This document shows positions 14,876-25,106 of a DNA stretch of 40,305 nt, piece by piece. A program made the position numbers and the translations under genes. Each line of letters begins with the position of its first letter. Position 1 is the first letter of the stretch. This DNA comes from Bacteroidia bacterium. GTDB lineage: Bacteria; Bacteroidota; Bacteroidia; Bacteroidales; GWA2-32-17. The notes under the pieces are model-generated. The model was given only the letters and a program-made list of their open reading frames with translations. It was not told where the DNA came from and made no database searches. The stretch spans positions 1-40,305 of the forward strand of contig JACREQ010000096.1 in assembly GCA_016218155.1 (NCBI GenBank), in the 5' to 3' direction.

Positions 14876-17842
14876 ATGTATAATTTGTTACAGATTTTAA
14901 AGCTTTTTTTCTTTTGTAGCTTATTCGTTTTTTTCTTTTCGTGCGAAAGTGAAAATCCAAAAGGAAATTCGAAATTTGTAAATCCGTTTATTGGTACTGG
15001 TGGACATGGACACACTTTTCCGGGTGCCACTTTACCATTTGGAATGGTGCAATTAAGTCCTGATACCAGACTTGAAGGTTGGGATGGTTGTTCTGGTTAC
15101 CATTATAGTGATAGTATTGTATATGGCTTCTCTCATACTCATTTAAGTGGTACAGGTTGTTCTGACTATGGCGATATTCTTTTTATGCCTACTGTTGGAG
15201 CTGTTCAGGTATTTAATGGTACGCCCGAAAATCCAGAGTCAGGTTACTGTTCGCGTTTTTCTCATAAAAACGAAAAAGCTGAAGCAGGTTATTATTCAAT
15301 ATTTTTAGATGATGATAAAATTAAGGCAGAATTAACTGCAACAAAAAGAGTTGGTATACATTGTTATACTTTTCCTGCATCTGATAATTCAAATATAATA
15401 ATTGATTTATTGCACCGTGATAAAGTATTGGATTCTTATATAAAATTCATTGGAGATAATGAAGTCGAAGGGTTTCGAAGATCTGAAGCATGGGCAAAGG
15501 ACCAATATGTGTATTTTGTTGCTAAATTTTCAAAATCATTTATAAATAAAGGAATTGTAAAAGATGACCTTAATGTTCAGGGGCAATCAGAAGCACAGGG
15601 AACAAATTTAAAAGCATATCTTAATTTTAGAACAAAGGCTAATGAACAGATAATTGTTAAGGTTGCAATTTCCGGAGTAAGTATTGATGGAGCAAGAAGA
15701 AACCTTGAAACAGAAGCAAAATCATGGGATTTTGAGAATTATAAATCTGAAGCATCAAAAGCCTGGGATGAAGCATTAACAAAAGTAAAAGTTGAAGGAA
15801 CTGAAGATCAGAAAATAAATTTCTATACTTCACTTTATCATTCCTATATTTCACCAAATGTTTACTCAGATGTGGATAATCAGTATCGTGGACGGGATAA
15901 CAAAATACACAAAGCTGAAGGTTATAATTATTACACTGTGTTTTCACTTTGGGATACATACAGAGCGCTTAATCCTTTGATGGCCGTACTTGAACCTGAA
16001 ATTACAAATGACTTTGTTAAAACATTTCTTGCTCAATATGAGCAGGGAGGATTATTACCTGTTTGGGAGCTTTCTGCAAATGAGACTAATTGTATGATAG
16101 GCTATCATGCTGTTCCTGTAATTTATGATGCTTGGGCTAAGGGAATAAGAAATTATGATGGTAATAAAGCATTGGAAGCAATGAAAGCAAGTGCAAATCA
16201 ACAAACGCCAGGATTAATTTCTTATATTAAAAATGGTTGTGTACTTGCTACTGATGAAAGTGAAAGCGTTTCAAAAACTCTTGAATATGCATACGATGAC
16301 TGGTGTATAGCTATGATGGCAAAATCATTAAATAAATCTGATGACTATAATATTTTTATTGAAAGAGCTCAGTCGTATAAAAATGTATTTGACGATTCTA
16401 CCGGTTTTATGCGTGCCAGAATGAATGGAACATGGTTTTCTCCGTTTAAACCTAATGAAGTGAACTTTAATTATACTGAGGCAAATTCATGGCAATATAG
16501 TTTTTGTGTTCCTCAGGATATTGATGGTCTTATGAATCTTCATGGTGGTAAAAGTAAATTTGCCGATAAACTTGATAGCATGTTTTTAGCAGATGTTAAA
16601 ACATCTGGTCGTGAACAGGCTGATATCACAGGTTTAATCGGTCAGTATGCCCATGGAAATGAACCGAGTCATCATATGGCATATTTATACAATTTTGCAG
16701 GAAAGCCATTTAAAACACAGGAAATAATTCATAAAATTCAAAATGAACTTTATAAAAACTCTCCTGATGGATTATGTGGAAACGAAGATTGTGGACAAAT
16801 GTCAGCATGGTTTGTATTTTCAGCTTTAGGTTTTTATCCTGTAACACCGGGTACTAATACCTATATTATCGGAACACCTATGTTTTCGAAATCTGTTATT
16901 AATGTTGGTAAAGGAAAAACTTTTACTGTAATTGCAAATAATATTTCAAAGAAAAATTATTATATACAATCTGCAAAATTAAATGGTTCGATTTATAATA
17001 AAACCTTCTTAACAAATGAGGATTTAATTAAAGGCGGTGAACTTGTTTTTGAAATGGGTTCGCAACCATCAGAAAAATGGGGTGTGTCTGATGAAAATTG
17101 CCCAAGAACTTCAATTGATGATAAAAAAATAATTCCGGTTCCTTTTATTCAAAATGGCAAAAGAGCATTTACAGGAAAGAGTATTGTAAATTTACATGAT
17201 GTTAATACAAATTGCAAAATATATTACACTATTAATGGTACAGAGCCATCTTCAGGTTCTTTAGAATATTCCGAGTCATTTGAAATAAACCAGACTACAA
17301 CAATTAATGCAATTGCAATTGATGCAGCAGGAAATAAAAGTAAAGTAATGACCGGAACATTAAATAAAATTCAGGAAGATGTAAAAATTAAATTAATGGC
17401 TAAATATAGTCCTCAGTATTCTGCAGGTGGAGACATAGCATTAATTGACGGAATAAGAGGCGGACTAGACTTTAGAACAGGTGACTGGCAAGGATATCAG
17501 GATATAGATTTAACAGCAATTGTTGATCTAGGTAAAACCAGATCATTATCTAAAATTGGTGCAGGGTTTATACAGGATGTTAACCCATGGATACTGTTTC
17601 CACCCGCAGTCGAATTTTGGGTTTCTTTAAATGGAAAAGATTTTAAACAAGTATCTATTGTTAAAAATGATGTGCCTAGAAATAAATGGGGAGCAATTAA
17701 AAAGGATTTTGTATTTGAGATTAATAAATTTAATGCAAGATATATAAAAGTTGTAGTTCATAAACCGGGTAATTTACCCGAATGGCATCCAGGTGCTGGA
17801 AATCCCTCATATTTCTTTATTGACGAAATTTTCTTCAACTAA
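14876..17842 (+). CDS. GH92 alpha-mannosidase, lipoprotein, with CHB_HEX_C-like and discoidin domains
   Basis: A 988-residue protein. A lipoprotein signal (FFFS-C23) is followed by acidic residues, which may favour surface export. Residues about 35-760 form the GH92 catalytic region: NPFIGTGGHGHTFPGATLPFG and GFSHTHLSGTG at the N-terminus, YTEANSWQY with E535 (expected catalytic acid), HGNEPSHH, and GNEDCGQMSAW with E637/D638 (expected base region). GH92 enzymes are Ca-dependent exo-alpha-mannosidases, mostly 1,2- or 1,3-specific; linkage cannot be assigned here. Residues about 760-835 resemble the CHB_HEX_C fold, and about 840-988 is an F5/8 type C (discoidin) domain. The GH20 enzyme in this operon has the same C-terminal pair. 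ATG at 14876 is preferred over the upstream TTG. It follows lacI by one base. Confidence 0.95.
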   Translation: MYNLLQILKLFFFCSLFVFFFSCESENPKGNSKFVNPFIGTGGHGHTFPGATLPFGMVQLSPDTRLEGWDGCSGYHYSDSIVYGFSHTHLSGTGCSDYGDILFMPTVGAVQVFNGTPENPESGYCSRFSHKNEKAEAGYYSIFLDDDKIKAELTATKRVGIHCYTFPASDNSNIIIDLLHRDKVLDSYIKFIGDNEVEGFRRSEAWAKDQYVYFVAKFSKSFINKGIVKDDLNVQGQSEAQGTNLKAYLNFRTKANEQIIVKVAISGVSIDGARRNLETEAKSWDFENYKSEASKAWDEALTKVKVEGTEDQKINFYTSLYHSYISPNVYSDVDNQYRGRDNKIHKAEGYNYYTVFSLWDTYRALNPLMAVLEPEITNDFVKTFLAQYEQGGLLPVWELSANETNCMIGYHAVPVIYDAWAKGIRNYDGNKALEAMKASANQQTPGLISYIKNGCVLATDESESVSKTLEYAYDDWCIAMMAKSLNKSDDYNIFIERAQSYKNVFDDSTGFMRARMNGTWFSPFKPNEVNFNYTEANSWQYSFCVPQDIDGLMNLHGGKSKFADKLDSMFLADVKTSGREQADITGLIGQYAHGNEPSHHMAYLYNFAGKPFKTQEIIHKIQNELYKNSPDGLCGNEDCGQMSAWFVFSALGFYPVTPGTNTYIIGTPMFSKSVINVGKGKTFTVIANNISKKNYYIQSAKLNGSIYNKTFLTNEDLIKGGELVFEMGSQPSEKWGVSDENCPRTSIDDKKIIPVPFIQNGKRAFTGKSIVNLHDVNTNCKIYYTINGTEPSSGSLEYSESFEINQTTTINAIAIDAAGNKSKVMTGTLNKIQEDVKIKLMAKYSPQYSAGGDIALIDGIRGGLDFRTGDWQGYQDIDLTAIVDLGKTRSLSKIGAGFIQDVNPWILFPPAVEFWVSLNGKDFKQVSIVKNDVPRNKWGAIKKDFVFEINKFNARYIKVVVHKPGNLPEWHPGAGNPSYFFIDEIFFN

Positions 17843-17850
17843 TTAACAAA

Positions 17851-20800
17851 ATGAAAAGGATAATAATTGTTGTAGCATTTTTAATAGGAATTTTCACCTA
17901 CAACGATTCAGTTGCGGGACCAGGAGATACAACATGGGTTAATACATTTAACTGGACATGGCCTGTAAACCCTGGTTGGGGAGCACCTCGCGAAGGTTGG
18001 TTTAATTTTCCTTCAGATACAATTTCATATTCTAAAGTATTAATGTATTATACTTTAAAATGCGATCCTGCTCAGAATCCTCAATGTGGGGAATGGGATT
18101 ATCTTACATATTCTAATTTATATGAACATACAGGTAAGCTGGATTCAAATCTGTTATTTCATTCAAATTATATTATTGACGGGCAAACTCCCGATTCATC
18201 AATGTTAATGCATTCACCTTCATTTAATTTTTTTCCACGTTTTGAGAATACTATTGAATATACCGACACAACATCATTACAATCAGGAATTGTAGGAACA
18301 GGAGTAGTTACTATTCCTTTTTTACAGACAGGAAAATCAGAAGGTAAGTTAATGTACTTGTACAAAGCAGCCGAATTAAATGGAATTGGTATTTATGCAG
18401 GATTTATTTCTGGAATAAAAATTAACATTGCTCAAAATATTATTGGAAATACAAGAATAATTTTAAGAGTAAAACAAACAAATATTGATACATTAGATAA
18501 TTCAGCTTATTTAAATTCTGATTTTATAAAAGTATTTGATCATAAATTTACTAATTCCCCAACAGGCTGGCTAGATTTAAATTTTTATAATTCATTTCTC
18601 TGGGATGGTAGTTCAAATTTAATTATTGAATTTTCTGCAATTAATGATTTGACATCAGCTATACCTGTTATTGGTAACAATACTTCATGGGTATCTGGTT
18701 TAAATGGTATAGGAACTGATAATTTTCTCGATTTCGAAGGTACCGATTATGTTGAAATTCCTGCAACTGCTTTTAATACTTTATCAAATCAGGTGACAAT
18801 AGCATTCTGGATGTTCGGAGATCCTAATGAAAACCCTCAGAATAATTCAATTTTTGAAGCTGTAGATTCTCTAAACAGAAGAATCTTAAATGTTCATTTG
18901 CCATGGAGTGATGAGCATGTATATTGGGATGCCGGTTCAAATGGATCATATGACAGGGTTGAGAAAATCGTTTCTGGAGTTTCAGATTACAAAGGAAAAT
19001 GGAATCATTGGGCTTTTGTTAAAAATGCTGTTACCGGTGATATGGCAATTTATTTAAATGGTCAGCTGTTTATTAATGGAACTGCTAAAACAATGCTCAT
19101 GTCTGGAATAAAAAAATTCAGAATAGGTTGTAGTGTAGCTTTTGAATCCTGGTATGATGGTTTTATTGATGATTTTTCTGTCTGGAATAAAGCATTTACA
19201 CAATCTGAAATTTATGTATTAATGCAAACACCGGTTACAGTAAGTCATCCTAATTATTCAAATTTATTGGCAGCTTATGATTTTAATGATATAAATGGTT
19301 ATGTTACAAATGATTTATCATCGAATAATGCTGATGGTATTATGTTTGGAATGCCAAATAAATTAAATTATGAAGGAGTAAACAGATTTAAAAATTTTTC
19401 AAATCAAAATTACAGACCAAATATAACATTTGAACAGGGAGTTTATACTTCTCATGTAGATTCTGTGCTTGTTGTTGATAGTTTGCAAAAAGCTCCTCTT
19501 TCAGTTGTTCTATTTAATAATACTTTAAGTCCTACTTTGCCTACTGACACAATATTTCTATGGCCCTCATATTATAATTATACTTATAATTCGTTGGGTG
19601 AAACTACTAGTTATAGTCTTGTAACACCTGATACAATTCTTTATCGTGTTAATATTCCTTATTACAGTGAGCCATATGAAAAAATAAACAGATATGAGTT
19701 AGGTCGTTTTATTACTCCTTATGGAAATAATCTTAGTTTAGGAACAGGATGGACATGGGTTTACGATGTTAGCGATTTTAGAAAATTACTTGTAGATTCA
19801 GTACACTTAACTGCAGGAAATTTTCAGGAATTACTTGATATGAAATTTGCTTTTATTGAAGGTACTCCACCTAGAAATATTATTAAAATTGAAAATGTGT
19901 GGCAAGGTGATTTTGGATTAAGTAATATTGATCAAACTGTTTTAAATAAAAATATAACATTAGATACTGCTTCATTTTCTTATAAACTAAGAATTTGTAC
20001 TACTGGCCATCAATTTGATAATTCTACAAATTGTGCCGAATTTTGTCCGAAAATACATAGACTTAAAGTAAATGGTACTGAACAATTTAACTGGCAAATA
20101 ATTCAGAACTGTGGCTGGAATCCATTATTCCCTCAAGGTGGAACCTGGATTTATGCACGAGCAGGTTGGTGTCCAGGAATGGAAGGTAAAATTCAGGAAT
20201 TTGAATTAACACCTTTTGTATATTCTAACAATGTTCAGTTGGATTATGATCCGGAATTAGACGCTTATGGGAATTATGTTATAGAATCACAACTGGTACA
20301 ATATTCAAGTCCGAATTTTAATCTTGATGCATCAATAGAAGCAATAATTTCACCAAGTACAAATAAAATTTATAGCAGATTTAATCCTGTTTGCGGGCAA
20401 CCACATATTTTAATTAAAAATACTGGTGCTACAACTCTTACTTCATTAAATATTACATATGGTCCGGTTGGTGGTAATTCAAATGTATTTACATGGACGG
20501 GTAATCTTGAGTTTATGGATACTGTTTCTGTTTACCTGCCTGCTTTTGACTGGGGTACATATACTGGAAATACTTTTCTTGTAACATTATCCTCACCAAA
20601 CGGAGGTACTGATCAATATCTATGGAATAACCAGATGAAATCTACTTTTGATGTAGCACCAACATATAATGGAACTTTAATAGTTTATTTCTATGCAAAT
20701 ATGTTCCCAAATGAAAATATGTACCAGTTTATTGATGATCAAGGTAACATTGTTCACCAGAAAAGTACTTTTAATGCAAGTGCATTAAATAAAGATACTG

Positions 20801-21270
20801 TTCATTTAGTGCCAGGTTGTTATCGTTTTAGAGTTTATGATTATGATGATGATGGTCTTTCATTCTGGGCTAATAGTGATGGTGGTGGAAGTATAAGATT
20901 CAGACTTGTTGGAGGTGCATATGTGAAAATATGGGGTGGTGATTTTGGAAGTGGAATAGATTTTCAGTTTAAAATTGGAGCCACAACAGAAATACCAGAA
21001 ATTGACAGAATAAATGAAATTAATGTTTTTCCAAATCCAGTAAATGATAACCTTTTTGTTAATATTGCCGATGAACCTGGTTCATTAGTAGATTATGTTA
21101 TATCAGATATTACAGGAAAACAAATTATATCAGGATCAAAAACTATAAATTATTCTGATGAAGATTTTAATATTTCTACTTCAGACTTATCCAATGGACT
21201 ATATTTTATAAGAGTATCAAGTGGAAATAAACTTAATAAACAATTTAAAATAATTGTATGTCATGAATAA
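17851..21270 (+). CDS. PNGase F-like glycosidase split by a LamG-containing insertion, T9SS-sorted
   Basis: An 1139-residue secreted protein with a signal peptide. Two distant parts match peptide-N-glycosidase F: CGEWDYLTY with D83, aligning with the catalytic Asp of CDEWDRYAN, and, much later, YELGRFITPYG (from G618), WVYDVSDFRKLL, NCAEFCPKIH with E730 (matching the CAEWC glutamate) and YARAGWCPGM with R770. Between them lie about 525 extra residues: a jelly-roll-like region (about 150-285), a LamG/concanavalin-like domain (about 292-470, with FLDFEGTDYVEIP and FSVWNKAFT) and a further linker. After residue 800 is a domain of unknown role, then a T9SS sorting domain (about 1060-1139). PNGase F hydrolyses the Asn-GlcNAc bond, so it would free N-glycans from protein outside the cell. 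It starts 8 bases after the GH92 gene. Confidence 0.85.
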   Translation: MKRIIIVVAFLIGIFTYNDSVAGPGDTTWVNTFNWTWPVNPGWGAPREGWFNFPSDTISYSKVLMYYTLKCDPAQNPQCGEWDYLTYSNLYEHTGKLDSNLLFHSNYIIDGQTPDSSMLMHSPSFNFFPRFENTIEYTDTTSLQSGIVGTGVVTIPFLQTGKSEGKLMYLYKAAELNGIGIYAGFISGIKINIAQNIIGNTRIILRVKQTNIDTLDNSAYLNSDFIKVFDHKFTNSPTGWLDLNFYNSFLWDGSSNLIIEFSAINDLTSAIPVIGNNTSWVSGLNGIGTDNFLDFEGTDYVEIPATAFNTLSNQVTIAFWMFGDPNENPQNNSIFEAVDSLNRRILNVHLPWSDEHVYWDAGSNGSYDRVEKIVSGVSDYKGKWNHWAFVKNAVTGDMAIYLNGQLFINGTAKTMLMSGIKKFRIGCSVAFESWYDGFIDDFSVWNKAFTQSEIYVLMQTPVTVSHPNYSNLLAAYDFNDINGYVTNDLSSNNADGIMFGMPNKLNYEGVNRFKNFSNQNYRPNITFEQGVYTSHVDSVLVVDSLQKAPLSVVLFNNTLSPTLPTDTIFLWPSYYNYTYNSLGETTSYSLVTPDTILYRVNIPYYSEPYEKINRYELGRFITPYGNNLSLGTGWTWVYDVSDFRKLLVDSVHLTAGNFQELLDMKFAFIEGTPPRNIIKIENVWQGDFGLSNIDQTVLNKNITLDTASFSYKLRICTTGHQFDNSTNCAEFCPKIHRLKVNGTEQFNWQIIQNCGWNPLFPQGGTWIYARAGWCPGMEGKIQEFELTPFVYSNNVQLDYDPELDAYGNYVIESQLVQYSSPNFNLDASIEAIISPSTNKIYSRFNPVCGQPHILIKNTGATTLTSLNITYGPVGGNSNVFTWTGNLEFMDTVSVYLPAFDWGTYTGNTFLVTLSSPNGGTDQYLWNNQMKSTFDVAPTYNGTLIVYFYANMFPNENMYQFIDDQGNIVHQKSTFNASALNKDTVHLVPGCYRFRVYDYDDDGLSFWANSDGGGSIRFRLVGGAYVKIWGGDFGSGIDFQFKIGATTEIPEIDRINEINVFPNPVNDNLFVNIADEPGSLVDYVISDITGKQIISGSKTINYSDEDFNISTSDLSNGLYFIRVSSGNKLNKQFKIIVCHE

Positions 21271-21463
21271 AATAATATATGAACAAAAATTAAGCTGCAT
21301 GCTTTTTGGTTGTCCTATGGTTGAGGAGTTAAAGTCATGTTCAATAAGTAATTTAAGGCTTTTAACATTATCCCAACCGTTTTTTGTTGAAGAAAAAGTA
21401 GAGAATCATATTAATGATATTTTAATCTCAGCAAAATATCTATGTATTGTTAAGAATAAATAG
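21263..21463 (+). CDS. Small hypothetical protein in the glycan operon
   Basis: A 66-residue ORF from ATG at 21263, overlapping the preceding stop by 8 bases and ending 8 bases before the next gene, so coupling to both is plausible. It is cysteine-containing (KLSCMLFGCPMVEEL, KSCSISNLRLL, YLCIVKNK) with no signal peptide. The C-x4-C-P and C-S-I-S-N pattern may be a small metal-binding protein, but I recognise no family. It could be a chance ORF, though it fills the gap neatly. Confidence 0.5.
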   Translation: MNKIIYEQKLSCMLFGCPMVEELKSCSISNLRLLTLSQPFFVEEKVENHINDILISAKYLCIVKNK

Positions 21464-21471
21464 TTAATATT

Positions 21472-22746
21472 ATGAAAATTAAATATTACTCTTTGTTTTT
21501 ATTGTTATTTATTGGATATAGCTTATATAGCCAAACGAAGAAAATATTATTTGTCGGAAATAGTTATACTTATGCAAATGATTTGCCTAACACTATTAAA
21601 AATTTAGCTTTATCAGGTGGAGATACAATTACTGTTGATTCAAGTACTCCTGGTGGATATACATTTCAATTACATACAACAAATGCTACAACATTGGCTA
21701 AAATAAATTCAACTCAATGGGATTATGTTGTTTTGCAGGAACAAAGTCAATTGCCTTCTTTTGAGCCAGTACAGGTGCAATCTGATGTTTATCCTTATGC
21801 TTATATTTTGGATAGTTTGATTCATAAGAATAATGCATGTACGCAAACTGTTTTTTATATGACATGGGGCAGAAAATATGGAGATGCCTCCAATTGTGCA
21901 TTTTACCCTCCTGTTTGTACCTTTGAAGGAATGGGAGCTAGGTTAAGGCAGAGTTATTTAGAAATGGGTGATATGTTTGAATGTGCTGTTGCACCAGCAG
22001 GTATGGCCTGGAAAAGAAGTAGAGCATTGGATTCTACAATTAACTTATGGTCTTCTGATAATAGTCACCCTTCAGTTGAAGGAACTTATTTAACCGCTTG
22101 CGTTTTTTATTCTACTATTTTTCAAAAACATTCTGCAGGATTAAGTTATATTTCCGGAATAAATGCTCAAACTGCTAACTTTTTGCAATTAGTAGCTGAT
22201 AGTACTGTTTTTGATAGTTTAACTACGTTGAATATTAAAGTGTTTGATCCAAAAGCTGGTTTTTCATGGGTTGATAATGGTGCAGAAATTCAATTCACAA
22301 ATGAATCAATTAATGCTAATTCTTATCAATGGTTCTTTGGTGATGGAATGACTGATAATAGTCAAAATCCGAGTCATATATATTCTTTGCCTGGAATATA
22401 TAATGTTAAACTTATTTGTTCTGACGGTTGTTTAACAGATACAATTTGTGATACAGTTTCTGTTTTTTCAACAGGATTATGCAGCGATGTTTTGCTGTCA
22501 GGAATTTCGATATATCCTAATCCTGCTACTGATGCTGTAAAAATTAAATTTCCTGATAATATTGTAGGTACTTATTTTATTGAACTAGATAAAATAGATG
22601 GACAGATGATACAAATTAAAACACTTCAGTTTGGTTCAAGTGAAAATGAGGTTATTTTTGATACTAAAAATCTGGAGTCAGGAATTTACTTTATAAGAAT
22701 AGATTCTTCAAAAGGCGCTGTGATACATAAGTTGGTGAAATTATAA
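21472..22746 (+). CDS. SGNH-type hydrolase with PKD domain and T9SS sorting domain
   Basis: A 424-residue secreted protein. After the signal peptide comes ILFVGNSYTYANDLP, whose Ser fits the block I nucleophile of SGNH/GDSL-like hydrolases (DUF4886-like). SDNSHPSVEGTYL carries the Asp and His of block V. Residues about 265-330 form a PKD-type beta-sandwich (WFFGDGMTDNSQNPSHIY), and the last 75 residues (ISIYPNPATDAV ... GIYFIRI) are a T9SS sorting domain. It is likely an exported esterase or deacetylase. Its place in an N-glycan operon suggests removal of a glycan substituent, but the substrate is unknown. Confidence 0.75.
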   Translation: MKIKYYSLFLLLFIGYSLYSQTKKILFVGNSYTYANDLPNTIKNLALSGGDTITVDSSTPGGYTFQLHTTNATTLAKINSTQWDYVVLQEQSQLPSFEPVQVQSDVYPYAYILDSLIHKNNACTQTVFYMTWGRKYGDASNCAFYPPVCTFEGMGARLRQSYLEMGDMFECAVAPAGMAWKRSRALDSTINLWSSDNSHPSVEGTYLTACVFYSTIFQKHSAGLSYISGINAQTANFLQLVADSTVFDSLTTLNIKVFDPKAGFSWVDNGAEIQFTNESINANSYQWFFGDGMTDNSQNPSHIYSLPGIYNVKLICSDGCLTDTICDTVSVFSTGLCSDVLLSGISIYPNPATDAVKIKFPDNIVGTYFIELDKIDGQMIQIKTLQFGSSENEVIFDTKNLESGIYFIRIDSSKGAVIHKLVKL

Positions 22747-22757
22747 ACTTTAATAAT

Positions 22758-23657
22758 TTGAAGAATAAGCAATTTATATCAGCATTATTATTAACACTTG
22801 CCGCAATTATTTGGGGTTTTGCTTTTGTTGCGCAAAAAATGGGAATGGAATTTATTGGACCATTTCTTTTTAATGCAATTCGTTTTATTATGGGTAGTTT
22901 AATTCTTTTACCTGTTGTTTTATTGTCAAAACAAAAATTAAAAATTTCTGATAATAAGAAACCTGTTTATTTCGGAATATTGTTAGGAACTATACTTTTT
23001 CTTGCATCATCAGCTCAACAAATTGGGATGGTTAGCACAACTGCTGGTAATGCAGGTTTTATTACTGGTTTATATGTGATTTTTGTTCCGATTTTTGGAA
23101 TAATTTTAAAGCAAATTGTCCCTAAAATTATCTGGCCGGCTGCAGCTCTTGCAATAGCAGGGTTATATTTATTAAGTGTTAAAGAAGGATTTACTATGTC
23201 GGTGGGTGATATATGGGTATCTGTTAGTGCTGTATTGTGGGCAGTTCATGTTCTTTTAGTCGGGCATTTATCTAAACAGATTGATCCTGTTTTTCTTGCA
23301 ATGCAACAATTTATTGTTTGCGGAATATTAAGCTTTATTACTGCATTATTTTTTGAAGTAATTGACTTGTCCTCTGTATTACTGGCTTGGGGACCGTTGT
23401 TATATGGAGGAGTATTGTCAGTAGGAGTCGCATTTACTTTGCAAGTTGTTGGACAAAAAAATGCACATCCAGCCTCAGCTTCATTATTACTTTCTTCAGA
23501 ATCACTTTTTGCTGCAATTGGAGGATGGCTAATTTTAAATGAACAAATGAGCTTGAGAGCCATTTTAGGTTGTACATTAATTTTATCAGGTATTATTCTG
23601 GTTCAGGTTTATCAATATTATACATCAAAAATTTCATCTTTAAAACAATCATTTTGA
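22758..23657 (+). CDS. EamA-family (DMT) inner-membrane transporter
   Basis: A 299-residue protein with ten predicted membrane segments in two EamA repeats. AIIWGFAFVAQKMG and the later PLLYGGVLSVGVAFTLQVVGQK are characteristic. The start is a TTG at 22758; the first in-frame Met would cut into helix 1, so TTG looks real. It lies 11 bases after the SGNH gene and 3 before the sugar permease. DMT transporters carry amino acids, nucleotide sugars and other metabolites; direction and substrate are unknown here. Confidence 0.88.
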   Translation: MKNKQFISALLLTLAAIIWGFAFVAQKMGMEFIGPFLFNAIRFIMGSLILLPVVLLSKQKLKISDNKKPVYFGILLGTILFLASSAQQIGMVSTTAGNAGFITGLYVIFVPIFGIILKQIVPKIIWPAAALAIAGLYLLSVKEGFTMSVGDIWVSVSAVLWAVHVLLVGHLSKQIDPVFLAMQQFIVCGILSFITALFFEVIDLSSVLLAWGPLLYGGVLSVGVAFTLQVVGQKNAHPASASLLLSSESLFAAIGGWLILNEQMSLRAILGCTLILSGIILVQVYQYYTSKISSLKQSF

Positions 23658-23660
23658 TTT

Positions 23661-25106
23661 ATGGAAAATTCAAATAAAACGTCAACATTAATTACTTTAA
23701 TTTCTGTCTTTTTTTTCTGGGGTTTTGTTGCTGCAAGTAATGATATTTTAATACCTGTTTTTAAGGAGAAGCTTAATCTTCAGCAATGGCAGTCACAAAT
23801 GGTGTCTTTTGCATTTTATGTTGCATATACTGTAGGGTCATTAATTTATTATTTGATTTCACAATCTGCAAAAGGAGATATTCTAAATCGTATAGGTTAT
23901 AAGAATGGAATTTCTTTAGGACTAATAATTTCTGCAATTGGAACATTGTTGTTTTATCCTGCAGCTCAAACTGCATCATTTCCTTTAATGATTTCAGGTT
24001 TGTTTATTGTTGGTTTAGGCTTTTCATTACAGCAAATTGCTGCTAATCCGTTAGCCATTGTTATGGGAGATCCTAAAAAGGGTTCTCAGAGGCTAAGCCT
24101 AGCTGGTGGTGTTAATAATGTTGGTACTACTATCGGTCCGCTTTTAGTTAGTTTTGCAATTTTTGGAACAATTGCAACAACAGGTACTAATATTGCTGAT
24201 ATCTCTAGTATTAAAACTCCATATTTAATTCTTGGTGCTGCATTTATTCTTGTTGCTATTGTTTTTAAATTTTCATCTATCCCCAATAAAATTCCAACAA
24301 TAAATGATGATAATTCAACTGATTCACATTCTTTAAATGACAGAAAGAGTGCTCTAAAGTATCCACAGCTGGTTTTAGGAATGATTGGAATATTTGTTTA
24401 TGTAGGTGTTGAAGTTTCAACTGCAAGTAATTTGCCTGAGTTTATGAAACAGCATATCGGTTTAACAACAGATAAAATTGCTCCGTTTATTTCATTATTC
24501 TGGGCTAGTTTAATGATTGGAAGATGGACTTCGTCAGTTGGTGCATTTAATATTAAAGGAAGCCTTAAAGATATAATGAGGTTTTTAATGCCATATATAG
24601 CATTTGGAGTTTTTCTAGTTGTTAATAAAATTGCTAATCACGATATTACACCGTTTTATATTTATGCATTTGTAATTGTAGCTTTAATTATTGCTGATAT
24701 ATTAAGTAAAGGCAATCCTGCACGTCAGTTATTATTATTCTCTTTATTAGGAATTTCTGCGTTATTTGTTGGAATGCTTAGTGATGGTATGGTAAGTGTT
24801 TATGCATTTATTAGTGTTGGTTTGTTTTGTAGTACCTTATGGCCTTGTATTTTTACACTTGCAATTGCAGGATTGGGAAGACATACTAATTCGGGATCGA
24901 GTTTTCTAGTTATGATGATAATGGGAGGCGGTGTAATAAGTTTAATTCAGGGTTATGTTTCTTCTGATGATATTTTAGGTATACAATGGAGTTATCTGGT
25001 TGGTGTAGCATGTTTTGCATATCTTGCCTTTTATGCATTTAAGGTGAATGGGATATTAAAAAAACAGGGAATAGATTTTAATCAAACTAAAGTTGTAAAT
25101 CATTAA
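23661..25106 (+). CDS. FucP/NagP-type MFS sugar permease
   Basis: A 481-residue major facilitator with about twelve helices. The N-terminus (FFFWGFVAASNDILIPVFKEKLNL) and FIVGLGFSLQQIAANPLAIVMG, then GGVNNVGTTIGPLL, are hallmarks of the fucose-glucose-galactose-H+ symporter family. In Bacteroidota these proteins take up monosaccharides such as glucose, fucose, mannose or N-acetylglucosamine. With GH92, GH20 and GH2 around it, mannose or GlcNAc is the natural candidate. Its stop overlaps the GH20 start by one base (TAATG). Confidence 0.9.
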   Translation: MENSNKTSTLITLISVFFFWGFVAASNDILIPVFKEKLNLQQWQSQMVSFAFYVAYTVGSLIYYLISQSAKGDILNRIGYKNGISLGLIISAIGTLLFYPAAQTASFPLMISGLFIVGLGFSLQQIAANPLAIVMGDPKKGSQRLSLAGGVNNVGTTIGPLLVSFAIFGTIATTGTNIADISSIKTPYLILGAAFILVAIVFKFSSIPNKIPTINDDNSTDSHSLNDRKSALKYPQLVLGMIGIFVYVGVEVSTASNLPEFMKQHIGLTTDKIAPFISLFWASLMIGRWTSSVGAFNIKGSLKDIMRFLMPYIAFGVFLVVNKIANHDITPFYIYAFVIVALIIADILSKGNPARQLLLFSLLGISALFVGMLSDGMVSVYAFISVGLFCSTLWPCIFTLAIAGLGRHTNSGSSFLVMMIMGGGVISLIQGYVSSDDILGIQWSYLVGVACFAYLAFYAFKVNGILKKQGIDFNQTKVVNH

